A stretch of DNA of 64,000 bases, taken from contig NZ_BMEX01000012.1 of assembly GCF_014637345.1 (NCBI RefSeq), positions 1-64,000 of the forward strand. The letters run 5' to 3'. Positions 19,176 through 26,591 of this stretch are shown here, piece after piece (position 1 is the first letter of the stretch; the number at the start of each line of letters is the position of its first letter). The notes under the pieces are model-generated. The model was given only the letters and a program-made list of their open reading frames with translations. It was not told the origin of the DNA and did not search any database. Source of the DNA: Kroppenstedtia guangzhouensis (GTDB lineage: Bacteria; Bacillota; Bacilli; Thermoactinomycetales; DSM-45169). The position numbers were made by a program, and so were the translations under genes.

Positions 19176-20202
19176 GCGGATGTACTCCCATTAGTGTTGT
19201 ATATGACCAAGAGGAGACCTCACAATCCAATTCGACACGCTGCGGTCCTTCGGAAAAACGGAGCGCCGAAAGTCCGTGATCCTTGCGATACTGATCACTG
19301 TAGATCGTATCAGTGTAACGATCACCACGATCCGGAAAAATCGCCACAATGTTACAGTCTTCGGAAACCTGACCCGCAAGCCACCTGGCAACTGCATACA
19401 CTGATCCAGAGCTGTTACCTGCAAAAATTTGTTCATTATGGGCGAGTTGCAAGGTTGCAGCAAAAGCTTCTTCATCATTTAACCAATGAACTTCATCTAT
19501 GACGCTGAAGTCAACATTGGGGGCAATCAAACTATTGCCCAACCCCCCCTGTAAACGGCTCGGCCGATCGGGTTGCCCAAAAATAACACTCCCTGTGGCA
19601 TCGACCGCCACAACTTTCAAATCTGAATGGACCTGTTTCAATGCACGTGCAGATCCGGACAAAGAACCTCCACTTCCGACTGAACCAACCAGAATATCAA
19701 TTCGTTCCAGATCGTTCATCAACTCCATCGCCAACTCTCGGTATGCGCGCGGATTTTCCGGATTCTCATACTGACGGGGCCAAAAAGCACCTGGATACTC
19801 CTCCATCAGTTTATTCAGAAGCTCCAGACGCGCACTTTGCCATCCGTGTTTTCCCATTTCTTTCACAACATGTACTTTACATCCGAGTGATGTCAGCTTC
19901 GCATAAGTAATGGAGTCGATCCGCGGATCAGTTACAATGTGTACCGGGTGTCCAAGTTGCCTTCCGACAAGTGCCACTCCACAAGCCATTGTACCGGAAG
20001 AGCTTTCGATAATCGGCATATCATCCTTTAATTCCCCGGAGGATTTTGCTGCAAGAATGGTTTGCTTGGCCACCCGATCTTTCATTCCGAAGGGATTCAT
20101 CAATTCGAGTTTGGCATATACCGAAGCAGCCGAAGAAGTGTTCAAGCGCAGCTTGACCAACGGCGTGTTGCCTATTGCATCTATCATATTCTGGTACAAC
20201 AC
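19150..20202 (-). CDS. SbnA-type PLP synthase (cysteine synthase fold)
   Basis: This 350-residue fold-type II PLP enzyme is closest to SbnA of the staphyloferrin B pathway, which joins O-phospho-L-serine and glutamate to form N-(2-amino-2-carboxyethyl)-glutamate. Seen: NPFGMKDR with the PLP lysine Lys41; ESSSGTMACGVAL; AVDATGSVIFG; IFAGNSSGS; and FPDRGDRYTDTIYSD. The last three closely follow the S. aureus SbnA sequence as I recall it. A C-terminal tail of about 35 residues is extra. Its usual partner SbnB (ornithine-cyclodeaminase family) is not in the window. Instead the gene directly upstream encodes an argininosuccinate-lyase homologue. It could alternatively be a cysteine or cystathionine synthase, but the DRGDRYTDTIYSD signature argues for the SbnA branch. 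Confidence 0.88.
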   Translation of the reverse strand: MLYQNMIDAIGNTPLVKLRLNTSSAASVYAKLELMNPFGMKDRVAKQTILAAKSSGELKDDMPIIESSSGTMACGVALVGRQLGHPVHIVTDPRIDSITYAKLTSLGCKVHVVKEMGKHGWQSARLELLNKLMEEYPGAFWPRQYENPENPRAYRELAMELMNDLERIDILVGSVGSGGSLSGSARALKQVHSDLKVVAVDATGSVIFGQPDRPSRLQGGLGNSLIAPNVDFSVIDEVHWLNDEEAFAATLQLAHNEQIFAGNSSGSVYAVARWLAGQVSEDCNIVAIFPDRGDRYTDTIYSDQYRKDHGLSALRFSEGPQRVELDCEVSSWSYTTLMGVHPHEEKTIIR

Positions 20203-20208
20203 CTATAT

Positions 20209-21717
20209 CTATCCCTTTCCGTTCTCTGTAGGGGCCAATTCATGCAAAAGTTGTTCCCGCCTTAAATCTGCTGCCCGTAATTGAGCCTGACGTTCTCCTC
20301 GTTCCTCTTCGAGATTTTGTGCTCGTTCCTTTTGTGCCAAGAGCAATTCCGATACCTTTTCCGGATGAGTGGAGCCATCCGATCTCTTCGTGTACAAACT
20401 TCCCTGAACATCGAATGCATCCGTAAGCATATCAGCTAAGCCTGAGACATCAAAACCTTCCTCCATACATTTTTCCTTGAGTAACTGTGGATTGACTTCC
20501 ATCGGGGTCAATCCGAGTTGAGTCGCATGCATAATGTACCGGCCCACAATGATCTGAGATTTTCGGTAGGGAATGTTCGCTTCCATAGTCAGCCTGTTGG
20601 CAAGGGTGAATCCGCCAAAGAAATCACGCTCGCAAATTGCAAGCATTTCCTCTTCTTTGAAACTTAAATGGTCTGTTACCAGAGTCAACAGGCGGAGAAG
20701 TGACTTGGCGTTTTGAAACAGCACTGACAAATGGGTACCCGCCTCTTTCGATACTTCAACCAAGTTGGTGAAGGATGTGTTGCGTTGTCCCAGCACCATA
20801 TCCATATGAAATGCAGACAAATGGGCACTCTTCCCCCGAATGCGCTCTAAAATAGGGAAATTTTTCTTCTGAGGCATTGCGGAAGAAATACCCGACAATC
20901 GATCCGGTAAATCAATAAAATTCATTTCACTGCTGCCCCATTGGATTAAGTCAGTCACAAATCTGGAGATCAAAACTGAAAAGACGGATAACTCAGAGGA
21001 GATCCGAAGCATCCATTCGCGGGACGCAACAGCTGTAAGGGCATTTGCACGAGGTTGTCGAAACCCCAACAATCGGGCAAGCAGATCGCGATTCCAGTCC
21101 AGTTCAACACCAGACATCGCTCCTGACCCCAAAGGACATTGGTTTAATTCGTCATATACCTGTATCCAGCGCGACAATGTTTGTAAAAGCTCTTCATTAA
21201 TGGCGGTTAGATAATAGCCCGGCGTAATAATTTGTGCTGTTTGGTAATGTGTGTATCCTGGCATGGGTATCTCCCGATATCTTTCGGCCAGCATATGTAT
21301 TGATTTTATCAACTCCCGCAAATATTCCATTAACGACATCCATTGCTTACGAGCAGACATCACCTGGGCACAGGCTTGAAAATCATTACGGCTTCGATCC
21401 ATATGCCAACCCGGTACCGGGGAAGAAAGGGAAGACTCCACCAGACGTTCAATCGCAAAAGCAATATCCGACATGTTTTGTTCTGGATCCGCTATCATCC
21501 TGTCGGGGTTAATCGACTCCAGTGAACGGGAAATTTCCTGTGCTTCTTGTTCGTTGATCCAACCCATTCTTACATATTCCAAGAGCATCGCTTGTTCAAT
21601 CTGAATATACATCGGCAGCAAGTACTCAACTTCATATGTAAATTGTGGCTTTAAAACTTCTTCATCCAGAAAATGAGCAGGTGTCTCCAAAATACGTCCC
21701 GTTAACATCTCTCTCAT
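20209..21717 (-). CDS. Argininosuccinate-lyase-superfamily protein of the biosynthetic cluster
   Basis: This 502-residue member of the fumarase/aspartase superfamily is closest to ArgH. Seen: MDRSRNDFQACA (ArgH RSRND motif); GYTHYQTAQ with the conserved His; and the superfamily signature region ending SSAMPQKKN with the catalytic loop Ser. These suggest an active lyase. The last 45 residues form a charged, probably coiled-coil tail not typical of ArgH. It is the first gene of the cluster and lies 6 nt before the SbnA-type gene, with no argG nearby, so a role in arginine synthesis is unlikely. If the SbnA-type enzyme uses aspartate, this lyase could split the N-substituted aspartate to diaminopropionate and fumarate. 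That is inference. Confidence 0.88.
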   Translation of the reverse strand: MREMLTGRILETPAHFLDEEVLKPQFTYEVEYLLPMYIQIEQAMLLEYVRMGWINEQEAQEISRSLESINPDRMIADPEQNMSDIAFAIERLVESSLSSPVPGWHMDRSRNDFQACAQVMSARKQWMSLMEYLRELIKSIHMLAERYREIPMPGYTHYQTAQIITPGYYLTAINEELLQTLSRWIQVYDELNQCPLGSGAMSGVELDWNRDLLARLLGFRQPRANALTAVASREWMLRISSELSVFSVLISRFVTDLIQWGSSEMNFIDLPDRLSGISSAMPQKKNFPILERIRGKSAHLSAFHMDMVLGQRNTSFTNLVEVSKEAGTHLSVLFQNAKSLLRLLTLVTDHLSFKEEEMLAICERDFFGGFTLANRLTMEANIPYRKSQIIVGRYIMHATQLGLTPMEVNPQLLKEKCMEEGFDVSGLADMLTDAFDVQGSLYTKRSDGSTHPEKVSELLLAQKERAQNLEEERGERQAQLRAADLRREQLLHELAPTENGKG

Positions 21718-22184
21718 CCGAAAATAAACCCTTCTTTCAACTAAATTAATATGGTTTATCTTTAGTGATGGGAAGTTAATAGAAAGGAAATAGATGGTGT
21801 GATGTGTGATTTATGTGGATTCCAATGGCCATTAGCATGAACTATTCCTTTTACATCATCTAAGCCTTTCTTATCCTACCTATTTTTTATGTTTCTATGA
21901 TATTTATGTTTGTCTTCCATCTCTATTTTATATCAAGAATAGAAATGCATTTTATCCTAAATTGCTTTCTTTTATGACTTATCGCAACAAAAATAATAGG
22001 GGAAATTATTCCGTATATATAGGAGGTTTGAAGAATCACACATTATAGCAGTATCAACAGGCTACCTCGATTTTCTTTTGTTCCTGTAAATTTCGATACT
22101 GGTGGAAGATCCTCTACCGGATGATGATACTTCATCCTTCAACAAATCCAAGGTCCAGTCCTTCGAGGCTCAATGTATCATCGG

Positions 22185-22322
22185 AAAGTGTTGTGATTTA
22201 GCGATTTCTGAGTCGGTCGGGATGGGGGCGCATGGAGTATCTTTGGCTCGTCAGAACTTTTGACGGAATGCGCCTCCATCCCTGTGACCATTAACGACAT
22301 GGTATGGAAATCACAGTAAAGT
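22185..22322. repeat. Dispersed hairpin repeat, copy D
   Basis: This copy has ends AAAGTGTTGTGATTTAG and, on the opposite strand, ACTTTACTGTGATTTCC. The inner arms GATGGGGGCGCAT and ATGCGCCTCCATC pair strongly. The central segment CTTTGGCTCGTCAGAA is shared with the copies near 23869 and 42825. No coding capacity was seen. Confidence 0.75.
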
Positions 22323-22355
22323 GAGGATGTTCTCTCAAAAGAGTACAATTCCTCG

Positions 22356-22376
22356 CCTGGGGTCGCTTTCGCTCCC
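22356..22376. repeat. Short GC-rich repeat motif, copy 2
   Basis: CCTGGGGTCGCTTTCGCTCC occurs here, in reverse orientation at 15841-15860, and in diverged form at 23477-23495 and 38913-38933. In the copies near 22356 and 23477 it follows a GTACAA-containing stretch by a few bases. Function unknown; it may be the end of a small decayed element. Confidence 0.45.
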
Positions 22377-22456
22377 AGCCGAAGAATCACCACCCTTCCC
22401 TCACCCCAGGAAGGAGCACCAGCATGGTTCTGCGACAGGCCGCATGATTCCGCTTT

Positions 22457-23281
22457 TCAAGAGTGATACCGGTTCAACGTTCTATGTATGAGATAAGGAA
22501 CCGAGATCGATATCGGTGGATCTGTCTGGAGTGCCTCTCTTAAGATTAAAGAAGTATTTCCAAAGGCTTTTCCGCCCTTAATACTGATTTTTCCTTCATT
22601 CGTAGATCTGAGCACATGATTAGAAAGTAAATAATATAACGGATTTCTGCTCCAATGAAAAGCTGCTGATATTAAATAATATTCTCCATCCGGAACATCC
22701 AGTTCACGAATAGCATAAAAGCCCGGCTTTCTAAGAATTGTACAGGCTAACGGTTCTCCCTTTGACTCGAGGGACGGAAAAAGTCCGATCAGAATGATTC
22801 CCTTGAAATCCGGAGGTCCAAAAATTTCACCTTGAATACCAACTTCCCTTTTCCGATCGTTTAATGGGTTGTCCGAAATGATCCGCAATTTATCTAAATC
22901 TGGGAGAACCTGATTTAGGGATTTTCGGAATTGGGAGGGATTTAGTCCTACATATGCTTTAAATCTCCTGGAAAAAGTAGCTAGGCTGACGTATCCAATC
23001 TGGGAACTGATATCTGATATATTCAAAGTTGTTTTAAGTAGTAAATGCTTCGCCTTCTCAATCCGTATCGAAGCTAAAAATTGACCAGGTGAAATCCCGG
23101 TTTCTTTTTGAAAAATTCTCTCGAAGTGATAGAGACTGTATTGGGCACAATCCGCCAATTCTTGAACCGTAAGTCTGCGGTTATATTCTTTGTGCATTAC
23201 TTCGATGACCCTTCGTATAGCTTCATTATGCTTGTTGGAAGTATGCTGATTATATACCGCAACATTTTGAGAGTTGAGCAT
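22457..23281 (-). CDS. AraC/XylS-family transcriptional regulator
   Basis: This 274-residue regulator has its two-helix-turn-helix DNA-binding domain at the N-terminus (about 20-125). It includes LTVQELADCAQYSLYHFERI as the first helix-turn-helix and IGYVSLATFSRRFKAYVGLNPSQFR as the family signature (here given in full only as residues about 95-119; key residues are G, F, R, F and P). The C-terminal 140 residues contain FKGIILIGLFP and PDGEYYLISAAFHW and probably sense a ligand. The type is common beside antibiotic and lipopeptide clusters. It is the nearest regulator gene to the biosynthetic operon, same strand, about 740 nt upstream, so it may control that operon; this is inference. Confidence 0.88.
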   Translation of the reverse strand: MLNSQNVAVYNQHTSNKHNEAIRRVIEVMHKEYNRRLTVQELADCAQYSLYHFERIFQKETGISPGQFLASIRIEKAKHLLLKTTLNISDISSQIGYVSLATFSRRFKAYVGLNPSQFRKSLNQVLPDLDKLRIISDNPLNDRKREVGIQGEIFGPPDFKGIILIGLFPSLESKGEPLACTILRKPGFYAIRELDVPDGEYYLISAAFHWSRNPLYYLLSNHVLRSTNEGKISIKGGKAFGNTSLILREALQTDPPISISVPYLIHRTLNRYHS

Positions 23282-23476
23282 TTCAATTAATGACCTCCCT
23301 GGTTGTTTGTACTCAAATAGGATTCAATATTCCATTGTCCGTTCTTGCCATTTGTGCCTCGTTCTTTAGTTCTTTTTACAGAATATTACGAATTATGCAT
23401 AAATGGGGTCTGTTGATTATCCGCTTTTTTGATGTGGAATCGTACCGTTGCGCCCCATAAGGGTACAAATCTCACA

Positions 23477-23495
23477 CCTGGAGTCGCTTCGCTCT
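23477..23495. repeat. Short GC-rich repeat motif, copy 3
   Basis: CCTGGAGTCGCTTCGCTCT, a diverged copy of the motif at 22356 and 15841, again preceded by GGTACAAATCTCACA. Confidence 0.4.
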
Positions 23496-23868
23496 CTGAT
23501 TGATTGTACGATGCCACCTCCACAAGGATGTAATAACCGACCACTCCGGATCTGACCGTCGGTAGGGAAAAGCCTTATGGAGGCATCACAAAGAAGAATG
23601 TTGTTTTTAAGCCCTCCGTAAGACTTCTCACTGAGTGAGATGGTAACCTTCATCCCAGGGTATCAGCCCATTCGAATGGGTATGCCTATGGTACAAAGGT
23701 CTCTTGGGAAACACATGCCTCCCTTCCCACACCTGTGATCCGGTTCATTCATATAAACTGTATTTGTTATTAATGTTAATAAATAGTTGTTCGAAACGAT
23801 GTAAGTGCGAACATCGTGTCAATGGAACTCCCTCGTTTTGATTTTTCTATTAACCGTTTCACTCATCC

Positions 23869-24001
23869 AGAAGCGTTGTGATATAGTGTTTTCCAAGGCG
23901 GTCGGAATGGGGTTTCTCATTCCGAGCAATAGTTTTGACGAGCCAATGACGCTCCATGTGAAACCCACCCCTCCTGTAACATATTTTTCACAACGTTTTT
24001 A
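23869..24001. repeat. Dispersed hairpin repeat, copy C
   Basis: This is the clearest copy. The left end AGAAGCGTTGTGATATAG mirrors the right end (AAAAACGTTGTGAAAAA on the opposite strand). Inner arms GGGGTTTC and GAAACCCACCCC pair, and the centre carries AGTTTTGACGAGCCAA. About 133 bases, no open frame; the layout is that of a miniature inverted-repeat element. Confidence 0.78.
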
Positions 24002-24145
24002 GAGGTATAATCATCTATTCAACTTAAATATAAAAACTCCTTTAAATAAACAGATCCGGTGATTTATTCTTCCCCCCTCAACAGAGTCCGCCCTCGATGA
24101 TATAATGGAGATGCAACCACATCGGAATGGATGGAGGGAACCCTG

Positions 24146-24223
24146 TTGAATCCCATGCGTTGGAGTCTCTTTTTGTATGTGGCTTTGATCGTGGGATTGA
24201 TCTACAGCTATATCAGTGGATAA
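24146..24223 (+). CDS. Putative 25-residue membrane peptide
   Basis: The open frame TTG 24146 to TAA 24221-24223 encodes 25 residues beginning MNPMRWSLFLYV and ending LIYSYISG. It is one hydrophobic helix with a single Arg near the N-terminus. Support is contextual: GGAGGG lies about 7 nt before the TTG, a TATAAT box lies upstream (about 24099-24104, good -35 not seen), and a rho-independent terminator follows 10 nt after the stop. A short transcript with its own terminator suggests a real small gene. Function unknown. A chance ORF is possible, but the composition and signals argue against that. Confidence 0.6.
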   Translation: MNPMRWSLFLYVALIVGLIYSYISG

Positions 24224-24233
24224 CTCTCTCCTC

Positions 24234-24267
24234 AACGCCTCTCCCTCATGGGAACAGGCGTTTTTTG
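24234..24267 (+). terminator. Rho-independent terminator after the small membrane peptide gene
   Basis: AACGCCT pairs with AGGCGTT across a partly paired loop (CTCTCCCTCATGGGAAC) and is followed by a run of six T. Confidence 0.75.
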
Positions 24268-24361
24268 CAGAATGGAAAGGGGATCCGAAGGATCCTGTCA
24301 AAATCGATGGATTAAATCCCAACTCCTTGCGCTCCGCTCTTTTCCACTTGTGTTCTATAGG

Positions 24362-24412
24362 GAGTCGAGGGTGTGTACTACCCTCGACTCGGCTGCCTAA
24401 AAAGGCGTAGCC
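24362..24412. other. Two adjacent perfect hairpins
   Basis: GAGTCGAGGGT (24362-24372) is perfectly complementary to ACCCTCGACTC (24380-24390). Immediately after, GGCTGCCT pairs with AGGCGTAGCC (24391-24412, 2-nt bulge). Neither has a T-run. The pair could be a structured RNA, a protein-binding palindrome or a repeat end; I cannot assign it. Confidence 0.45.
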
Positions 24413-24516
24413 GAACCCGTTTCGCCTTGTGGGGAAAGCCGCTTGGAAAATCCCACGATCCTTTGCCTTATAAGCAACACTTGGGAATGGATAATTGACC
24501 GGAAGGGGTCAGTCAT

Positions 24517-24547
24517 AAAAAAAACCGCCCATCGTATCATCGGCGGG
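24517..24547 (-). terminator. Terminator of the 24578-24946 gene
   Basis: Read on the minus strand, CCGCC, a 12-nt loop and GGCGG are followed by eight T residues, 30 nt after the stop codon of the upstream gene. Confidence 0.75.
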
Positions 24548-24577
24548 GAAGGTGAATCCTTTCCTTATATATATCGA

Positions 24578-24946
24578 TCAGCCTGTTTCCATCCCCTCGA
24601 TCCAGTCGTGGGGATTCACTTTCAAATGGGCGATGCAAAGGTGGGAAGTCGGTTTTTCCTTGAAGTATTGTTCCAATCCTTCCTGTACCAGGGGCATCGG
24701 GGAGAGAGTGTTCCCTTCCCGGGCATAGCGGGTCATCTCCAGTAAGGATTGATAGAAACGAAGATCCTCCCGATTGTCACCGCAAGGACAAGCGACTCTC
24801 TCCAGGTGGAGGGTGAACAAATGGACGGCGCGTTCCAGTTCAACTTCCACCTTCTTCACCAAGTCCATGTCCCAATATTCGTGGTAAAGGGCCTCCAGAG
24901 CATTCAATCCGTGGAAGTGGGCAAGACGTCCATGGTTGTTCGGCAC
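24578..24946 (-). CDS. Unrecognised small protein with a CPCG motif
   Basis: This 122-residue soluble protein does not match a family I can name. Seen: a His-rich start (PNNHGRLAHFHGLNALEALY), a helical Glu- and Leu-rich middle (VEVELERAVHLFTLHLERV), a CPCGDN motif near residue 57, and a C-terminus with HLCIAHLKVNPHDW. The His and Cys residues could bind a metal or a haem-like group, but there is no second CxxC. GTG 24946 is chosen because GGAGGG lies 8 nt upstream; the in-frame GTG at 24955 overlaps that ribosome site. A good terminator follows. It stands alone between gene-poor stretches. Confidence 0.7.
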   Translation of the reverse strand: MPNNHGRLAHFHGLNALEALYHEYWDMDLVKKVEVELERAVHLFTLHLERVACPCGDNREDLRFYQSLLEMTRYAREGNTLSPMPLVQEGLEQYFKEKPTSHLCIAHLKVNPHDWIEGMETG

Positions 24947-24955
24947 TCCAATCAC

Positions 24956-25440
24956 CCTCCTTTTGTACAGATATAATATCGAAATGTGATTTATATTGAT
25001 ACAAATATTCTCATTATTATATTGATAAACTGATAATTAATCTCGTTTTGAGATATAAAATATTTTCAGAGCAATACTTGTCGATAATCAGGGTAGCCTG
25101 ATTCCCGCCGTTCCTGGAGTCCGGACTCGACAAAGCCTTAGAGCCCATAAGACCCTTTTTTAATCGATGACTATACGGAAAAAGATCTTCTCTCCCTTCA
25201 GATAAAAAACACCTTCAATAAATGAAGGTGTTCATGCGACGGATCCAACCATCCACATGGAGAACGCTCTCCCATGCATGGCACAGGAATGTTTTTCAGC
25301 TGTATCTATGCGATGGTTTTCAGGACACCCATGGGCGGCTCGGACTTTTCCGGGTTTAACGGAAGCCTCCCCCAATCAGTGAGGGATCTTCATGGCAGAA
25401 AGCTGTCGATAAATCGATACCTCCTTTACTGCGCCCACTG
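24956..25440. other. Intergenic region between leuB and the small CPCG gene
   Basis: No coding sequence was found. It contains the terminator for the ilv-leu operon (25202-25232) and an AT-rich stretch (24960-25080) likely to hold the promoter of the small gene to the left. leuC and leuD, which follow leuB in B. subtilis, are absent; I saw no recognisable remnant of either. Confidence 0.6.
25202..25232 (-). terminator. Terminator of the ilv-leu operon
   Basis: On the minus strand, AACACCTTCATT, a short loop and GAAGGTGTT are followed by TTTTTATC. It lies about 210 nt after the leuB stop codon. Confidence 0.8.
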
Positions 25441-26559
25441 TCACATCATCGCTTCCAGCGGCACCTTGGGCTCCCGTGAATGTTTTTTCAATTCTTCCAC
25501 CACCCGATCCCCAAACTGATCAGTGGAAAGAGCCAGATCTCCCACAGCAGTCACATCCATGGTCCGGGCGCCACTGTTCAGGACTTGGATGACGGAGAAC
25601 TCGATCGCCCGGGCCGCTTCTTCATCACAGAAGGAATGGCGAAACATCATGGCCACGGATAGAATGACAGCCGTGGGATTGGCCACCCCTTCCCCGGCAA
25701 TGTCGGGGGCGGAACCATGAACCGGTTCATACAGTCCGCGATTTCCTTGTCCCAAACTGGCCGAAGGAAGCATCCCGATGGACCCGGTCAAGATGGCTGC
25801 TTCATCGCTTAGAATATCTCCGAACATGTTTTCAGTCACAATCACATCAAAGGAAGCGGGGCGGCGGATCATCTGCATGGCACAATTATCCACCAACATA
25901 TGCTCCAGTTCCACATCGGGATACTCCCCGGCCACCCGCTCCGCCACCCTTCGCCACAGTCGGGAGCTCTCCAGCACATTGGCTTTGTCTACGGAAGTCA
26001 CTTGATTGCGGCGCCCCCGGGCCAGCTCAAAAGCCCTCCGCAAGATCCGCTCCACTTCATCCTCCCGGTAGACCAGGGTATCAGTGGCTTCCATTCCTTC
26101 CGGTGTCTCCTCGGTGAATTTTTTTCCGAAATAAATCCCTCCGGTCAACTCCCGCACCACCAACAGGTCCACCCCCTCCAGAACTTCCGCCCGAAGGGAG
26201 GAGGTGTTCTCCAATCCCGGAAACCGCTTGGCAGGGCGTAGATTGGCGAAGAGCTCCAACTTCTTGCGCAAGGATAGGAGAGCCTTCTCCGGACGGAGTT
26301 CCGGTGGATTCCGGTCCCAGCGGGGCCCGCCCACGGCCCCCAACAAGATCGCATCGGCATCCAAGCACATGCGGAGTGTCTCTTGGGGAAGGGGTTGTTT
26401 CAGACGGTCGATGGCACAACCCCCGATCCAACCGAAGTTGAGATGGAACCGATATCCAAACTGCTCCCCAGCCTGTTTTAACACCTTGACCCCCTCTTCC
26501 ACAACCTCCGGTCCGACTCCATCCCCAGGCAACACCGCAATCTTCCGTTCCTTCTCCAT
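25441..26559 (-). CDS. leuB: 3-isopropylmalate dehydrogenase
   Basis: This 372-residue enzyme catalyses the NAD-dependent oxidative decarboxylation of 3-isopropylmalate in leucine synthesis. Seen: IAVLPGDGVGPEV at the N-terminus; RELTGGIYFG, the family's substrate loop; SVDKANVLESSRLWR; the metal-binding DNCAMQMIRRP and MFGDILSDEAA; and GLYEPVHGSAPDIAGEG for NAD binding. Length is typical. ATG 26559 has GAGGAGG 9 nt upstream; the TTG at 26568 would sit on that site. It is the last gene of the ilvB-ilvN-ilvC-leuA-leuB transcript, 32 nt after leuA. Confidence 0.97.
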   Translation of the reverse strand: MEKERKIAVLPGDGVGPEVVEEGVKVLKQAGEQFGYRFHLNFGWIGGCAIDRLKQPLPQETLRMCLDADAILLGAVGGPRWDRNPPELRPEKALLSLRKKLELFANLRPAKRFPGLENTSSLRAEVLEGVDLLVVRELTGGIYFGKKFTEETPEGMEATDTLVYREDEVERILRRAFELARGRRNQVTSVDKANVLESSRLWRRVAERVAGEYPDVELEHMLVDNCAMQMIRRPASFDVIVTENMFGDILSDEAAILTGSIGMLPSASLGQGNRGLYEPVHGSAPDIAGEGVANPTAVILSVAMMFRHSFCDEEAARAIEFSVIQVLNSGARTMDVTAVGDLALSTDQFGDRVVEELKKHSREPKVPLEAMM

Positions 26560-26591
26560 CCTCTCCAACCTCCTCGCTCTTCTGTCCCGGG

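Larger units (their letters stand above)
21718..22456. other. Gene-poor region upstream of the biosynthetic operon
   Basis: This 739-base region presumably holds the promoter of the biosynthetic operon, but I could not single out a convincing -35/-10 pair on the minus strand. An AT-rich tract covers about 21740-22040. A consensus ribosome site (AGGAGG, about 22021) is followed in frame by only six codons before TAG, so I do not call a gene. The right half holds a hairpin repeat and the short GGGGTCGCTTTCGCTCCC motif. Confidence 0.5.
23282..24145. other. Gene-poor region with repeats upstream of the AraC-type gene
   Basis: This 864-base stretch has no supportable coding sequence on either strand. 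It holds the short repeat motif (23477-23495), a related segment around 23665-23705 whose GGTACAAAGGTCTC resembles 47623-47638, and the hairpin repeat copy C (23869-24001). The AraC-type gene's own promoter should lie between 23282 and 23400 but is not obvious. Confidence 0.5.

Noticed and set aside
22021-22050. AGGAGG ribosome site followed by a short frame upstream of the cluster
   Set aside because: The frame reaches TAG after six codons; likely chance or a remnant.
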